Shown here: piece after piece, positions 16,985-25,483 of the stretch
How positions within the stretch are numbered: the stretch's first letter is position 1
Layout of the letters: each line of letters starts with the position of its first letter
Assembly: GCA_964611645.1 (NCBI GenBank)
Contig: CAZTAO010000008.1
Location: 1-64,000, forward strand
Direction of reading: 5' to 3'
From: CAZTAO01 sp964611645
Lineage (GTDB): Bacteria; Armatimonadota; UBA5829
DNA: 64,000 nt
Program-made: the position numbers and the translations under genes
Notes under the pieces: model-generated
Database searches by the model: none
The model's input: only the letters and a program-made list of their open reading frames with translations
What the model was told of the DNA's origin: nothing

Positions 16985-17740
16985 TTGAACGCTTCCGTCG
17001 TCCCACTTTACAGGCAGGTATATGATTCACTCCGAGGCCGTATTGGCTCGGGTGAGTTCCAGCCGGGTGAGGCGCTGCCCTCGGAGCAGAAGCTTCGGGA
17101 GGAGTTTGGGGTAAGTATAATCACAGTCCGCCGCGCCATTCACGAGCTATCTCTGGACGGGCTGGTTGACTCCAGACACGGAATTGGCAATATAGTTGTC
17201 GATCCCCAGCAGAGCGCCGTGGCGGTGGGGCTGTCCAGCTTTACTTCCGATGTAGCGTCCGGCAGGCTGCGGCTCGTGCGCACACTTATAAGCATCGACA
17301 AAGTCCCCGCAGATGAAGAGGTGGCGGCGCGGTTGAGGGTGCAGCCGTATTCGCTGGTGTGGCGATATGTCCGGTTGGATTCCGAGGGTGGAGCGCCGCT
17401 TTCGGTGGACGAGGCTTATGTGCCTCCCGCTCTGGCTCGAAGCATTACCCCGGAAACCGCTGGTTCGCCTCTCTTCATGCACCTCTGGCAGCAGGGTGAG
17501 GGGTTGGAGTTTATCCGAACGCACTACGACATAGTGGTCGAGATGCCCTCCGAACGGGACCAGGACCTTCTGGGGATCGGCCCCGACGTCCCTTTGCTCG
17601 TTACCAAAGAAACAGTCTTTTCCAAACAAGACAGGCCGGTAGGCCTCATAGTTACACGATACAGAGCCGACCGGGGCAGGCTGACCGGCGCTGTGATGCT
17701 GGTGAAACAGAAAACCCCAACGGGGATTATAGGAGAGTAA
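16985..17740 (+). CDS. GntR family transcriptional regulator (HutC/UTRA type)
   Basis: 251 aa from the TTG at 16985, preceded by AGGAG. An upstream ATG in frame would place the coding start on top of the promoter and is rejected. The N-terminal winged helix (PLYRQVYDSLRGRIGSGEF, then LPSEQKLREEFGVS and TVRRAIHEL) is classic GntR; the C-terminal ~160 residues form a UTRA-type ligand domain. It is followed after 5 bp by the ceramidase-like gene and probably governs the 17746-21572 genes and possibly the upstream transporter. The ligand is likely a sugar or sugar-phosphate (inference). Confidence 0.9.
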   Translation: MNASVVPLYRQVYDSLRGRIGSGEFQPGEALPSEQKLREEFGVSIITVRRAIHELSLDGLVDSRHGIGNIVVDPQQSAVAVGLSSFTSDVASGRLRLVRTLISIDKVPADEEVAARLRVQPYSLVWRYVRLDSEGGAPLSVDEAYVPPALARSITPETAGSPLFMHLWQQGEGLEFIRTHYDIVVEMPSERDQDLLGIGPDVPLLVTKETVFSKQDRPVGLIVTRYRADRGRLTGAVMLVKQKTPTGIIGE

Positions 17741-17745
17741 CCATA

Positions 17746-19047
17746 ATGATTGCAGGCGCGGCGAAACGAGATATCACGCCCAGCAAGAGCGTGTGGATGG
17801 ATGGCATGATCCGCGATTCCGGCTCGACCGGAGTCCACGACCACATCTGGGTGCGCGCACTGGTCCTGGCCAACGACGACGTCAAGGACGGCGTGTTGGT
17901 CGTGTCTGTTGAGATATGTGGCGTTCCCACGGAAGAGACCACCGCAGTCCGGGAGAAGATTGCCGCAGCCACGGGCGTTCCCGTCGAGGGAATCATTGTA
18001 GCAGACACCCACACCCACTCCGGCCCGGCGGCTTATGGCTTCTTCGATGTGCGAGAAGAAGAGTATGCGAAGTGGCTCAACGAGCAGATCTTTGAGGTCG
18101 CTGTTGAGGCCGTGGCTAACTGCAAGCCCGCCAAACTGGTGTGCGCCAGAGGCGAGGAGAACACAATCAGCCACTACCGCCGTCTTCTCGGCAAGAACGG
18201 CAAAGTCATCATGAACTGGGAACCTTACACCGATGACGACATCCTCGGCCCGCTGGGTGTGCCTGATACGAGCGTGGGATCGCTCAAGGTTGTATCGGCT
18301 GACGATCCATCCATCACTGTGGCCGTCTTGTTCAACCAAACGGGCCACCCGAACGTGATGGACGGCTCGAACCTGCTGATCAGCGGCGACTATCCCGGGA
18401 TGGCCAGCAGACTTCTGGAAGAGGCCTACGGGACTATCGCGCTGTTTGTTAACGGCGCGCAGGGCTCATCAGACATCGACGGCCTTCGCGACCGCGACTG
18501 GGAAGGCGTCACCCGAACCGGCATAGCTCTGGCGGATGCCGTGAAGAATGCTCTATCTGAGGCAAGCGATGGCGGCAATCAGAAAGTCCGGTTTGCCAAT
18601 ACCCACTTTACAGTCCCCAAGCGCCGCATCAGCGACGAGGAGTACGCTTGGGCGCTGAAGATCGTTGAAGAGACAGGCGGCAAGCTGCAGCCTTTGGTCG
18701 ACGGGGTAGGGGACGACTACAAGGCGCTGCTCTGCAAGAGGCTGCGGGAGTCGCCGGAGAAGAATATCCCTATTGAGATCAATTGCTTCGCCATAGGCGA
18801 CTATGCGTTCGTCACAAACCCCGGCGAACTCTACACCGAGATAGGGCTGGAGATAAAATCCCGCAGCCCATTCCCCAACACATTCGTCATCGGCATGGCG
18901 AATGGCTACATGGGCTACATTCCTACCGCCAAAGCCATCGTGGAAGGTGGTTACGCCGAAGACACCCGCCGCGTGAACTTCGAGGCGGCCGAGATAATAA
19001 TCGATCAGACCCTGAAACTACTGCAAGAAGTACATTCCAAAAACTAG
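17746..19047 (+). CDS. Neutral/alkaline ceramidase-like hydrolase (N-terminal domain type)
   Basis: 433 aa, equivalent to the N-terminal catalytic domain of neutral non-lysosomal ceramidases. It starts with AGAAKRDITPS, has ADTHTHSGP (zinc-binding His pair) near residues 85-93, FNQTGHPNVM with another candidate metal-binding His, and FVNGAQGSSDI. The C-terminal immunoglobulin-like domain of full ceramidases is missing. No signal peptide, so it probably acts inside the cell on an amide-containing substrate rather than on exported sphingolipid. Such domains recur next to carbohydrate genes in several phyla. AGGAGAG precedes the ATG. Operon with gntR and the downstream aminotransferase. Confidence 0.82.
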   Translation: MIAGAAKRDITPSKSVWMDGMIRDSGSTGVHDHIWVRALVLANDDVKDGVLVVSVEICGVPTEETTAVREKIAAATGVPVEGIIVADTHTHSGPAAYGFFDVREEEYAKWLNEQIFEVAVEAVANCKPAKLVCARGEENTISHYRRLLGKNGKVIMNWEPYTDDDILGPLGVPDTSVGSLKVVSADDPSITVAVLFNQTGHPNVMDGSNLLISGDYPGMASRLLEEAYGTIALFVNGAQGSSDIDGLRDRDWEGVTRTGIALADAVKNALSEASDGGNQKVRFANTHFTVPKRRISDEEYAWALKIVEETGGKLQPLVDGVGDDYKALLCKRLRESPEKNIPIEINCFAIGDYAFVTNPGELYTEIGLEIKSRSPFPNTFVIGMANGYMGYIPTAKAIVEGGYAEDTRRVNFEAAEIIIDQTLKLLQEVHSKN

Positions 19048-19065
19048 AGGAGGAAACAGCATATC

Positions 19066-20397
19066 ATGTCCGAGAAACTTGCAATCGATGGGGGGACTCC
19101 GGTCCTCAAGAGAGCAGACTACAAGAACTGGCCGATCATCACAGACGATGACCGCAGGCTCATCAACGAGGTCCTCGACAGCGGCATAGTGGCCGGCGGC
19201 AGCGCACCCATGGTGAGCGGCCTTGAGAAAGAGTGGGCGGAGTTCACCGGCTCAAAGTACTGCATGACTACCGTCAGCGGCACCGCAGCCCTGCATTCAG
19301 CACTCTCAGCAGTTGGCGTTGGCCCAGGCGATGAGATCATCACATCGGCGTTCACGTTCCTGGCGTCGGCTTCCTGCGCGCTGCACCAGAACGCCATACC
19401 GGTGTTCGTGGACATCGATCCCCGCACATACTGCATAGACCCCGCCAAGATCGAGGCCGCGATCACCGAGCGCACCAAAGCGATAATCCCGGTCGACATA
19501 CAGGGCTGCCCCTGCGACAAAGACCCGATCATGGCAATAGCCAAGAAGTATAACCTCAAGGTTATCGAGGATTCCTGCCAGGCGCACGGCGCGATGTACA
19601 AGGGCAAGCACGTCGGCACCTTTGGCGAGGTCGGATGCTTCAGCCTCAACAACTTCAAGAACCTCTGCGGCGGTGAGGGCGGACTCTTCATCACCGACGA
19701 CGAAGACATTCTCAACAAGGCGATTCTGATTCGATGCTTCGGCGACGAGGTGGACGAAGTCAGCCGCCGCCGAAAGTACAATGCTTCCATTCTCGGTTAC
19801 ATGTATCGCAATCAGGAACTGCCAGCGGCGCACACCCGCGCTCAGCTCCTCCACCTGAACGACTACAACGACGTTCGAATCAAGAACGCCGAGTATCTTA
19901 CAGCCGAGCTTGGTAAGCTGCCGGGAATCATCCCGCCTTACTGCCCTGAGGACTGCAAGCACGTGTACTTTATGTATAACGTCCGCTTCGATCCTAAGGC
20001 TGCAGGCGTGGACTGCGACGCACAGACATTCCGCATCGCGGTTGAGAAGGCTCTTTATAAAGAGGGCGTGTTGGTCGGACAGTGGCAGACTATGCCGGTC
20101 CCCGCTCAGGACCTTTTCCAGAGCAAACTGGGTTACGGCAGCACCGGCTACCCGTGGACCATCAACGAGTCCAAGGGCATCCATTACAACTACGACGTCA
20201 ACCAGTTCCCGGTTGCGCAGATGCTTTGCGACACCTACACGGTTGTCCACGGCGTCCACGCCCCCAACGGAATCGACTTGATGAAGCAGATTGTCGATGC
20301 CTTCCAGAAAGTCTGGAGCAACCTGGACAGCGCCATAGCCCACGCAGACGACGAGATCTATCCCGGCGCGGACGGAAAGCTCTACGGAGCAGGATAA
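19066..20397 (+). CDS. DegT/DnrJ/EryC1/StrS-family PLP aminotransferase
   Basis: 443 aa sugar or cyclitol aminotransferase fold. Motifs: GTAALHSAL for phosphate binding, EDSCQAHGA with the PLP-ring Asp, and CFSLNNFKNLCGGEGG with Lys198 as the Schiff-base lysine. The C terminus is somewhat longer than in typical StrS proteins (about 380-400 aa). GAGGAGG precedes the ATG. Located between the ceramidase-like and alcohol dehydrogenase genes, it most likely transaminates a keto-sugar or keto-cyclitol in the same pathway; direction (breakdown or synthesis) cannot be told. Confidence 0.9.
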   Translation: MSEKLAIDGGTPVLKRADYKNWPIITDDDRRLINEVLDSGIVAGGSAPMVSGLEKEWAEFTGSKYCMTTVSGTAALHSALSAVGVGPGDEIITSAFTFLASASCALHQNAIPVFVDIDPRTYCIDPAKIEAAITERTKAIIPVDIQGCPCDKDPIMAIAKKYNLKVIEDSCQAHGAMYKGKHVGTFGEVGCFSLNNFKNLCGGEGGLFITDDEDILNKAILIRCFGDEVDEVSRRRKYNASILGYMYRNQELPAAHTRAQLLHLNDYNDVRIKNAEYLTAELGKLPGIIPPYCPEDCKHVYFMYNVRFDPKAAGVDCDAQTFRIAVEKALYKEGVLVGQWQTMPVPAQDLFQSKLGYGSTGYPWTINESKGIHYNYDVNQFPVAQMLCDTYTVVHGVHAPNGIDLMKQIVDAFQKVWSNLDSAIAHADDEIYPGADGKLYGAG

Positions 20398-20403
20398 GAA
20401 CAC

Positions 20404-20442
20404 TCCCTCTCCCCGCTGGGAGAGGGCGGGGGTGAGGTTCTC
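20404..20442. repeat. CTCTCCC-type palindromic repeat, copy between DegT and alcohol dehydrogenase genes
   Basis: CCCTCTCCCC, a short loop, GGGAGAGGG, then GGGGGTGAGGTTCTCC. The 140-bp gap holds a second, related palindrome (20482-20517: CCCCCTAACCCCCTCC...GGAGGGGG). Confidence 0.75.
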
Positions 20443-20481
20443 CTAGCGTAGGGATGTCTAGAATTGTCAGGTGAAGAGAAC

Positions 20482-20517
20482 CGCCCCCTAACCCCCTCCT
20501 GGCGTGGAGGGGGAACT
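20482..20517. repeat. Related CCCCCTAACCCCC-type palindrome
   Basis: CCCCCTCC-type and GGAGGGGG arms enclose a short TGGCGT loop. A looser relative occurs at 28290-28318. It ends just before the AACAGGAGG ribosome site of the dehydrogenase gene, so it could also modulate its translation. Confidence 0.55.
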
Positions 20518-20537
20518 CATGAACAGGAGGCTGACCA

Positions 20538-21572
20538 ATGATCAGCAGAGGCTTGTTTGGTAAGAAATTCCTGGATATCCAGGTTCGCAATAACGAGATC
20601 GGCCCGCTCGATGAGGACCACGTGTTGGTCAAGGTGCTGGCTTGCGGCGTTTGCGGCACCGACATCAACTTCGTCCGCGACTGGCCGGATGACCACATGG
20701 CGCTGGGCCACGAGATCGCCGGTGAGGTGATGGAAGTCGGCAAGAACGTCACCAACGTCAAGCCGGGCGACCAGGTGATAGTCGAAGACGTGGCGATGTG
20801 CGGCGTGTGCAACTCATGCAAGAGCGGTGAGCCGCAGTTCTGCCGAGAAATGCACGACATGGAAGGCCAGCCCGGAATGGGCGAGTACATGTCCGTGAAG
20901 TTCAACTGCCTGGACAAGTACGAAGGCCTCGAACCCAAGTACGCCTGTCTCACGGAGCCGTTGGCGGTCTCCCTGACCTCAGTAATTCACGCCGACATCC
21001 CCATCGGTGGCACGGTGATGATTCTGGGCAACGGCCCGCTGGGCATCATGGCCGCTAAGCTGGCGAAGCTGCGGGGCGCGAGCTTCGTGGGAATCACCGG
21101 CCTTGTAGCTGACAACGAGCGCGAGAAGGTCCGGTTCAAAGTCGCCGAGGACTTCGGCGCTGATATGACCATCCAGGTGGGCAAGGAGTCGGTGGAGGAC
21201 AAGGTCAAGAGCAAGTTCGAGAACGGCGTCGACCGGATCATCGTGACTTCTCCGCCGGAGAGCATGTATGACGCATTCAAGGTAATCAAGTTCGGTGGAG
21301 TAATCACATACTTCGGGCTGCACTTCGGCGGTAAGAATATGGTGAACGTCGACATCAACGACATGATCTTCCGCAAGATCAGTATGATCCCAACCTTCGC
21401 GGAACCCGCAATCAACTTCCCGGTCTCCAACAGGCTATTGGTAGACGGTCTCATCGACGCCAAAGCGCTGGTGAACAGCACCTTCGGCTTCGAAGACGCC
21501 AAAGCCACAATGGCTGCAGTGGTAGACTGCAGCAAGCCCATAATCAAGGCAGTAATGCTGCCTAACGGGTAA
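20538..21572 (+). CDS. Zinc-dependent alcohol/polyol dehydrogenase (MDR superfamily)
   Basis: 344 aa medium-chain dehydrogenase. Catalytic zinc ligands: Cys39 (GVCGTD) and His58-Glu59 (GHE). The structural zinc site is Cys88, Cys91, Cys94 and Cys102. The Rossmann fold carries GNGPLGIMAAKLAKLRGA near residue 155. Oxidises a sugar, polyol or threonine-like secondary alcohol with NAD(P). AACAGGAGG lies upstream of the ATG. As the last gene of the gntR operon it can supply the keto substrate for the DegT aminotransferase. A strong hairpin follows. Confidence 0.92.
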   Translation: MISRGLFGKKFLDIQVRNNEIGPLDEDHVLVKVLACGVCGTDINFVRDWPDDHMALGHEIAGEVMEVGKNVTNVKPGDQVIVEDVAMCGVCNSCKSGEPQFCREMHDMEGQPGMGEYMSVKFNCLDKYEGLEPKYACLTEPLAVSLTSVIHADIPIGGTVMILGNGPLGIMAAKLAKLRGASFVGITGLVADNEREKVRFKVAEDFGADMTIQVGKESVEDKVKSKFENGVDRIIVTSPPESMYDAFKVIKFGGVITYFGLHFGGKNMVNVDINDMIFRKISMIPTFAEPAINFPVSNRLLVDGLIDAKALVNSTFGFEDAKATMAAVVDCSKPIIKAVMLPNG

Positions 21573-21591
21573 CAAGTCAACGTAGTGAGCA

Positions 21592-21618
21592 TCCCTCCAG
21601 GTATCTTACCTGGAGGGA
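21592..21618. terminator. Hairpin (terminator or repeat) after the dehydrogenase gene
   Basis: TCCCTCCAGGTA and its exact complement TACCTGGAGGGA enclose a TCT loop: 12-bp perfect stem. No T-tract follows. The same hairpin occurs at 28370-28396, so it may be a dispersed palindrome used as a terminator. Confidence 0.6.
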
Positions 21619-21693
21619 ACTCCTAACGAAAGGATGGCCCTTGGAAATCCGTTCTGGGGCCAACTGTACTATCTGCCTGGCTCCAACTCCCCC

Positions 21694-22446
21694 TCAGCGC
21701 ATCATTGCCTTGATTGAGGCCACGTTGCGGCTCGTGGTGACTTGAAATGAGTCCTCGGGAGGGCGCAGGCTGCCGCCGAAGAAGACTCTCGGCCTTGCGG
21801 CTGTTGAGGAATCCCGGACGTCTTGCAGTGTAGCCGCATGTACCTGATCGGCGCCTGTTCGTTCAAGCACATCGTTCAGGTTGAATGTGTCGACACCACC
21901 GGGAAGTATTTCGATGCGACCTGCGGCGCGCTCGATTAACTGTCGGATCATTGCCGCGCCGTTATACACAGTTTCCTCCTGGCCCGTGGTCAGCACTCGT
22001 CTCACCCCCAAGTCGACTAGCTGCTCAAGCGCACGGAAAGGATCGGGTACCACGTCAAAGGCGCGATGGAATACTGGTTGAGCCTTGCCGATTCGCGCCA
22101 GAATGCGCCGGTTGCCTGGCATGTCGATCTCACCGTCTGCTGTCAGCACACCGAACACAATGCCATCAGCGCCGTGTGCGACTGCCAACTCAGCGTCGCG
22201 CTCCATCACGGCCAGATCGTATTCAGAGTAACAGAAGCCGCCCCCGCGCGGGCGGATCATGCACATAACAGGGATCGATAGCCGCTGTTTGGCCTCGATC
22301 AGGGCACCCAGCGACGGAGTGAGCCCGCCCTGCAAGAGGCTGGAGTTCAGCTCGATTCGGTCGGCTCCACCTGCCTGCGCCGCAACGGCATCCTCAAGGG
22401 ATCCGGTGCATATCTCAAGGAGTATAGGTTTACTGGTCACGATCAA
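21694..22446 (-). CDS. cutC: CutC family TIM-barrel protein (copper homeostasis CutC)
   Basis: 250 aa. The CutC signature is clear from the start: LLEICTGSLEDAVAAQAGGADRIELN is split over residues 9-34, then GGLTPSLG, VMCMIRPRGGGFCYS, DGIVFGVL and HRAFD, and ILPGGVD near residue 180. CutC was linked to copper tolerance in E. coli but its biochemical role is unsettled. Monocistronic on the minus strand, convergent with the upstream dehydrogenase operon. Confidence 0.93.
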   Translation of the reverse strand: MIVTSKPILLEICTGSLEDAVAAQAGGADRIELNSSLLQGGLTPSLGALIEAKQRLSIPVMCMIRPRGGGFCYSEYDLAVMERDAELAVAHGADGIVFGVLTADGEIDMPGNRRILARIGKAQPVFHRAFDVVPDPFRALEQLVDLGVRRVLTTGQEETVYNGAAMIRQLIERAAGRIEILPGGVDTFNLNDVLERTGADQVHAATLQDVRDSSTAARPRVFFGGSLRPPEDSFQVTTSRNVASIKAMMR

Positions 22447-22545
22447 GCCTCCCGGGGCATTCTATTGCTTCCTCGCCCCAACACTATCTTAGCTATGATA
22501 CAGGCGCAATCCTGCGTGGAGCAGAGGGCTAAATCTGGATGGTTG

Positions 22546-22575
22546 CTTGCATAATGCAAGCACACAGGGTATAAT
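22546..22575 (+). promoter_or_regulatory. Promoter with overlapping palindromic operator of the FitAB-type pair
   Basis: A -35 TTGCAT (22547-22552), 17-bp spacer and -10 TATAAT (22570-22575). A perfect 7-bp inverted repeat CTTGCAT-A-ATGCAAG (22546-22560) covers the -35 box, as expected for autorepression by a ribbon-helix-helix antitoxin. Confidence 0.7.
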
Positions 22576-22596
22576 GCGTTTGGGAGTGTGATCGCT

Positions 22597-22845
22597 ATGT
22601 CAACGTTATACGTCAGAGATTTCCCCGACGAACTGTACCTGAAGGTCAAGGATAGGGCTCAGAGGAGGCGCAGGTCGCTGAGCGCCGAAGTTGTTACGAT
22701 CATCGACCAAACGATCAAGCGTGACGCCGCAAGAGAGGCCAGCTTGGAGGCTCTGGAACGTATCACCGAGAGGCGGCGGAGCTACGCCCCGCCTCCAGAC
22801 GCCATAGACAGCCTCACAATGCTGCGTGAGGACCGCGCCAGATGA
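22597..22845 (+). CDS. Ribbon-helix-helix antitoxin (FitA/VapB-like)
   Basis: 82 aa from the ATG at 22597, behind GGGAG; the GTG at 22588 is too close to that site. The N-terminal MSTLYVRDFPDELYLKVKDR is the beta-strand plus first helix of an Arc/MetJ fold, followed by RRSLSAEVVTIIDQTI. The C-terminal tail (about residues 45-82) would wrap the toxin. ATGA overlap with the PIN gene (22842-22845) indicates coupled translation. Confidence 0.87.
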   Translation: MSTLYVRDFPDELYLKVKDRAQRRRRSLSAEVVTIIDQTIKRDAAREASLEALERITERRRSYAPPPDAIDSLTMLREDRAR

Positions 22846-23279
22846 GCGGCTTGCCGTTGACCTGCGTGGTTGATGCGAGCGTCGGCATAAAGTTGTTCGT
22901 GGCTGAGGAGTTGTCTGAAACGGTGCGTGAATTCGTATTCGAGAGACTGGCTGATCCCAAAGCCTTGATACACGTGCCCGATCTCTTCTACATCGAGTGT
23001 GCCAATATACTGTGGAAGAAGGCTCTCAGAAGTGAGTTCCCTCAATGCTACGCGTTGGAATCGATTGCCGACCTGAAGCATCTGGGGGTGCAAGCTACGC
23101 CTACAACCGAGCTGGTGGAACGTGCCCTGGAAATGGCGCTGGAGTTCAACATTTCAGCCTACGACGCGTGCTACTCTGCGTTGGCGGAGACAATGGATGT
23201 TCCACTGGTTACCTTCGACATGCGGCTCTTGCGGGCGCTGGCTTGTAGCAAATGCGCGGTGGTTACGTTGAGCGGCTAG
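22842..23279 (+). CDS. PIN-domain ribonuclease toxin (VapC/FitB-like)
   Basis: 145 aa PIN domain with all four acidic metal ligands: Asp11 (VVDASVGIK), Glu52 (YIECANILW), Asp108 (AYDACYSALAE) and Asp126 (TFDMRLL). VapC-type toxins cleave tRNA or rRNA. It forms a 4-bp overlapping operon with the ribbon-helix-helix antitoxin. Its stop codon shares CTAG with the stop of the convergent galU gene (23276-23279). Confidence 0.9.
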   Translation: MSGLPLTCVVDASVGIKLFVAEELSETVREFVFERLADPKALIHVPDLFYIECANILWKKALRSEFPQCYALESIADLKHLGVQATPTTELVERALEMALEFNISAYDACYSALAETMDVPLVTFDMRLLRALACSKCAVVTLSG

Positions 23280-24172
23280 CGTCTTACATTTCCCAACGCT
23301 CCCACAACCACCCCCCGCAAGTCCTCGTCCCTAAGCGCAAAAGCCAGGTTGGCTTTCAAGAAGTCATCTTGGCTTCCGATGTCATACCACGTGCCGTCTA
23401 TCGCCGTGCACGCAAGCTTCTTGTCCTGGGCGAGACGTTTCATTGCATCGGTGATCTGTAGCTCTCCGCCTGTGCCGGCTTGGGTCTCTTCGATGCAGGG
23501 GAAGATATCGGGAGAGAAGACATACGTCGGGACAATCCCGTGGCGAGAGGGGGCCTCGTTCACTTTGGGCTTCTCTACAAGATCATGAACCATATAGTAT
23601 GTGATATCCCTGCCGGTCTTTCGCCGCTCGTCCTCGTCGAGGTCAACGATCCCAAACCTCTCCACGTCCTTCTTGTTCTCTAGCCATTGGGTGCCGACCA
23701 CCGAAAGGCCTGTCTCCGCGTAGATTCCTATCATGTCCGATAGGCACGGGTGATCGGAGTTTGAGTCGACTATCGTATCTCCCGAGAGGACGGCAAATGG
23801 GTCATCCCCAACAAAGTCTTTGGCCAGATGAATCGCGTCAGCCATCCCCTTCTGTTCGGCTTGATCGACATAGGTAATCCTTGCCAGCCTTGAAACACGG
23901 TCGAGCAGCTCCAACTCGGGCAGTCTGTTCTTCCTCCGCAGAACATCTATCAGGTCCTGTGATGGTGAGAAATGCTGTCGGATGGTCTCTTTGCCGGGCC
24001 GGGTAACGATCAGTATTTCTTCAATGCCCGCGCGGACCGCCTCCTCAACCACATGCTGTATCACCGGCTTACCCGCCACGGGCAGCATCTCCTTGGGCAC
24101 GGAGATAGTTGCAGGCAGGAACCGTGTCCCCAATCCCGCGGCAGGAATAACAGCTTTTCGGATTTGTTTCAT
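23276..24172 (-). CDS. galU: UTP-glucose-1-phosphate uridylyltransferase
   Basis: 298 aa nucleotidyltransferase making UDP-glucose from UTP and glucose-1-phosphate for envelope glycans. Motifs: KAVIPAAGLGTRFLPAT, PKEMLPVAGKPVIQHVVEEAV, VLSGDTIVDS (usual bacterial form LLGDD), VEKPKVNEAPS and a C-terminal GTWYDIGSQDDFLKANLAFALRD split over the last 35 residues. Length and order fit GalU rather than RmlA. Convergent with the PIN toxin. Confidence 0.94.
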   Translation of the reverse strand: MKQIRKAVIPAAGLGTRFLPATISVPKEMLPVAGKPVIQHVVEEAVRAGIEEILIVTRPGKETIRQHFSPSQDLIDVLRRKNRLPELELLDRVSRLARITYVDQAEQKGMADAIHLAKDFVGDDPFAVLSGDTIVDSNSDHPCLSDMIGIYAETGLSVVGTQWLENKKDVERFGIVDLDEDERRKTGRDITYYMVHDLVEKPKVNEAPSRHGIVPTYVFSPDIFPCIEETQAGTGGELQITDAMKRLAQDKKLACTAIDGTWYDIGSQDDFLKANLAFALRDEDLRGVVVGALGNVRR

Positions 24173-24227
24173 GCCTCAAATATATGGGATTCACGGCTCA
24201 AAGTCAAAAATACGCCTCGCACCAGAC

Positions 24228-24256
24228 TTGAGTAGAAACACCAAATGTGCTATATT
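24228..24256 (+). promoter_or_regulatory. Promoter of the GHMP kinase gene
   Basis: A -35 TTGAGT (24228-24233), 17-bp spacer and -10 TATATT (24251-24256) lie upstream of an AGGAGGAG ribosome site and the GTG start at 24299. Confidence 0.7.
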
Positions 24257-24298
24257 CCCCTTGGTCCCGCAGGGGAAAACCATCCAGGAGGAGAGAAA

Positions 24299-25381
24299 GT
24301 GAATCGGCTTTGGGAACCAGGAGCGACAGTCGTGGCGGAATCCCCACTCAGAGTGGACCTCTGCGGCATGACGGACTACATTCCGGCGGAGGGCTGGTGT
24401 GTCAACTCAACCATCGGGCTCCTGGCCAAGGCGTACTATGAAGCCAGAAGCGATGACAGAGTTGTGATTGATGCCGGCTCGTATGGTGTTGAGGCATTCA
24501 GCCTTGCCGACATCGGCACATCGAACAACATGCTGCTGAAGTCGATGCTTCTGAATGGGTATGACTTTCCCTTCGGTCTGAACGTGGACGTGAATTGCGA
24601 GTTTGGAGCCATCGGCCTTTCCAGTTCCTCGTCAGTCGCCAGTCTGTACAACGCTTTCCACTCTCTGGTCATGGGAAAGCCGTATGACCTTGTCGGCCTG
24701 GCAAAGCTGACCCAGGCGATCGAGCCCCATTGGTACGGACGCCAGGACCAGCTCTCCGTGGCGGGAGGTGGCCTGAACCTCTGGCACATGTCGCCGGGGC
24801 GCGTGGAGGACGAGGTAGCTGTGTCATTCGGTGATATTGAGAGGTATCCCATTACCATGCCCAGCGGCTACCAGGACAAGCTGGCCGAAGACTGCTTTTT
24901 GCTTTACCACTCCGGCATCGAGGAGGGCGCCAGCCTGGTCTTGACTGCGGTTCGCGAGAACTATGGCGCTGATCCGTCCCTGAGAGAAGCTTTTTCAGGT
25001 CTCAATGCGTCAGCAAAGGAGATTCACAGAATTCTCTCCAGGCCGGATGGCAAGACTGAGTGGCTGCACCAACTGGGAGAGACTTTCAACCAGATTCGGG
25101 ATAACCACGAGAGGTTGCATCCCAGCGTTACCAACCAACGTATGCAGGACCTGTTCTTCGCCGCGCAGCAGTCCGGCGCTTTGGGTGGTCGATATTCCGG
25201 AGCCGGCGGCCGTGGCACACTGACATTCGTCTGCCTGCCTGGCCAGACTGCTAAGGTAGCAAGGGCTCTTGACGAAGTCGACACGCCGTACGTTGGAATC
25301 CGCAGCACCTATACCAAGGGCAAGCGAATCCACTTTGGCGGATTTACAGACAACCACGCCAGGGCATGGTTTGAAGTTTGA
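24299..25381 (+). CDS. GHMP-family sugar kinase-like protein
   Basis: 360 aa from the GTG at 24299, chosen because AGGAGGAG precedes it; the frame runs 18 codons further upstream without a site. The N-terminal SPLRVDLCGMTDY and the glycine/serine ATP loop IGLSSSSSVAS (near residues 105-115) are GHMP signatures. The C-terminal GALGGRYSGAGGRGTLTFVCLPG is the third GHMP motif. Closest in style to galactokinase or heptose-7-phosphate kinase types. With galU convergent nearby it probably phosphorylates a sugar for nucleotide-sugar formation (inference). Confidence 0.82.
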   Translation: MNRLWEPGATVVAESPLRVDLCGMTDYIPAEGWCVNSTIGLLAKAYYEARSDDRVVIDAGSYGVEAFSLADIGTSNNMLLKSMLLNGYDFPFGLNVDVNCEFGAIGLSSSSSVASLYNAFHSLVMGKPYDLVGLAKLTQAIEPHWYGRQDQLSVAGGGLNLWHMSPGRVEDEVAVSFGDIERYPITMPSGYQDKLAEDCFLLYHSGIEEGASLVLTAVRENYGADPSLREAFSGLNASAKEIHRILSRPDGKTEWLHQLGETFNQIRDNHERLHPSVTNQRMQDLFFAAQQSGALGGRYSGAGGRGTLTFVCLPGQTAKVARALDEVDTPYVGIRSTYTKGKRIHFGGFTDNHARAWFEV

Positions 25382-25483
25382 CTTGGTGACTAACCGGAAG
25401 CCCCGCTTGAAGGATACTCGCAACAGGAGTCGAATGCTAATATATAGGCGCAGTTGTGTCGACACTGCTTTGGAGGCTGCCGC

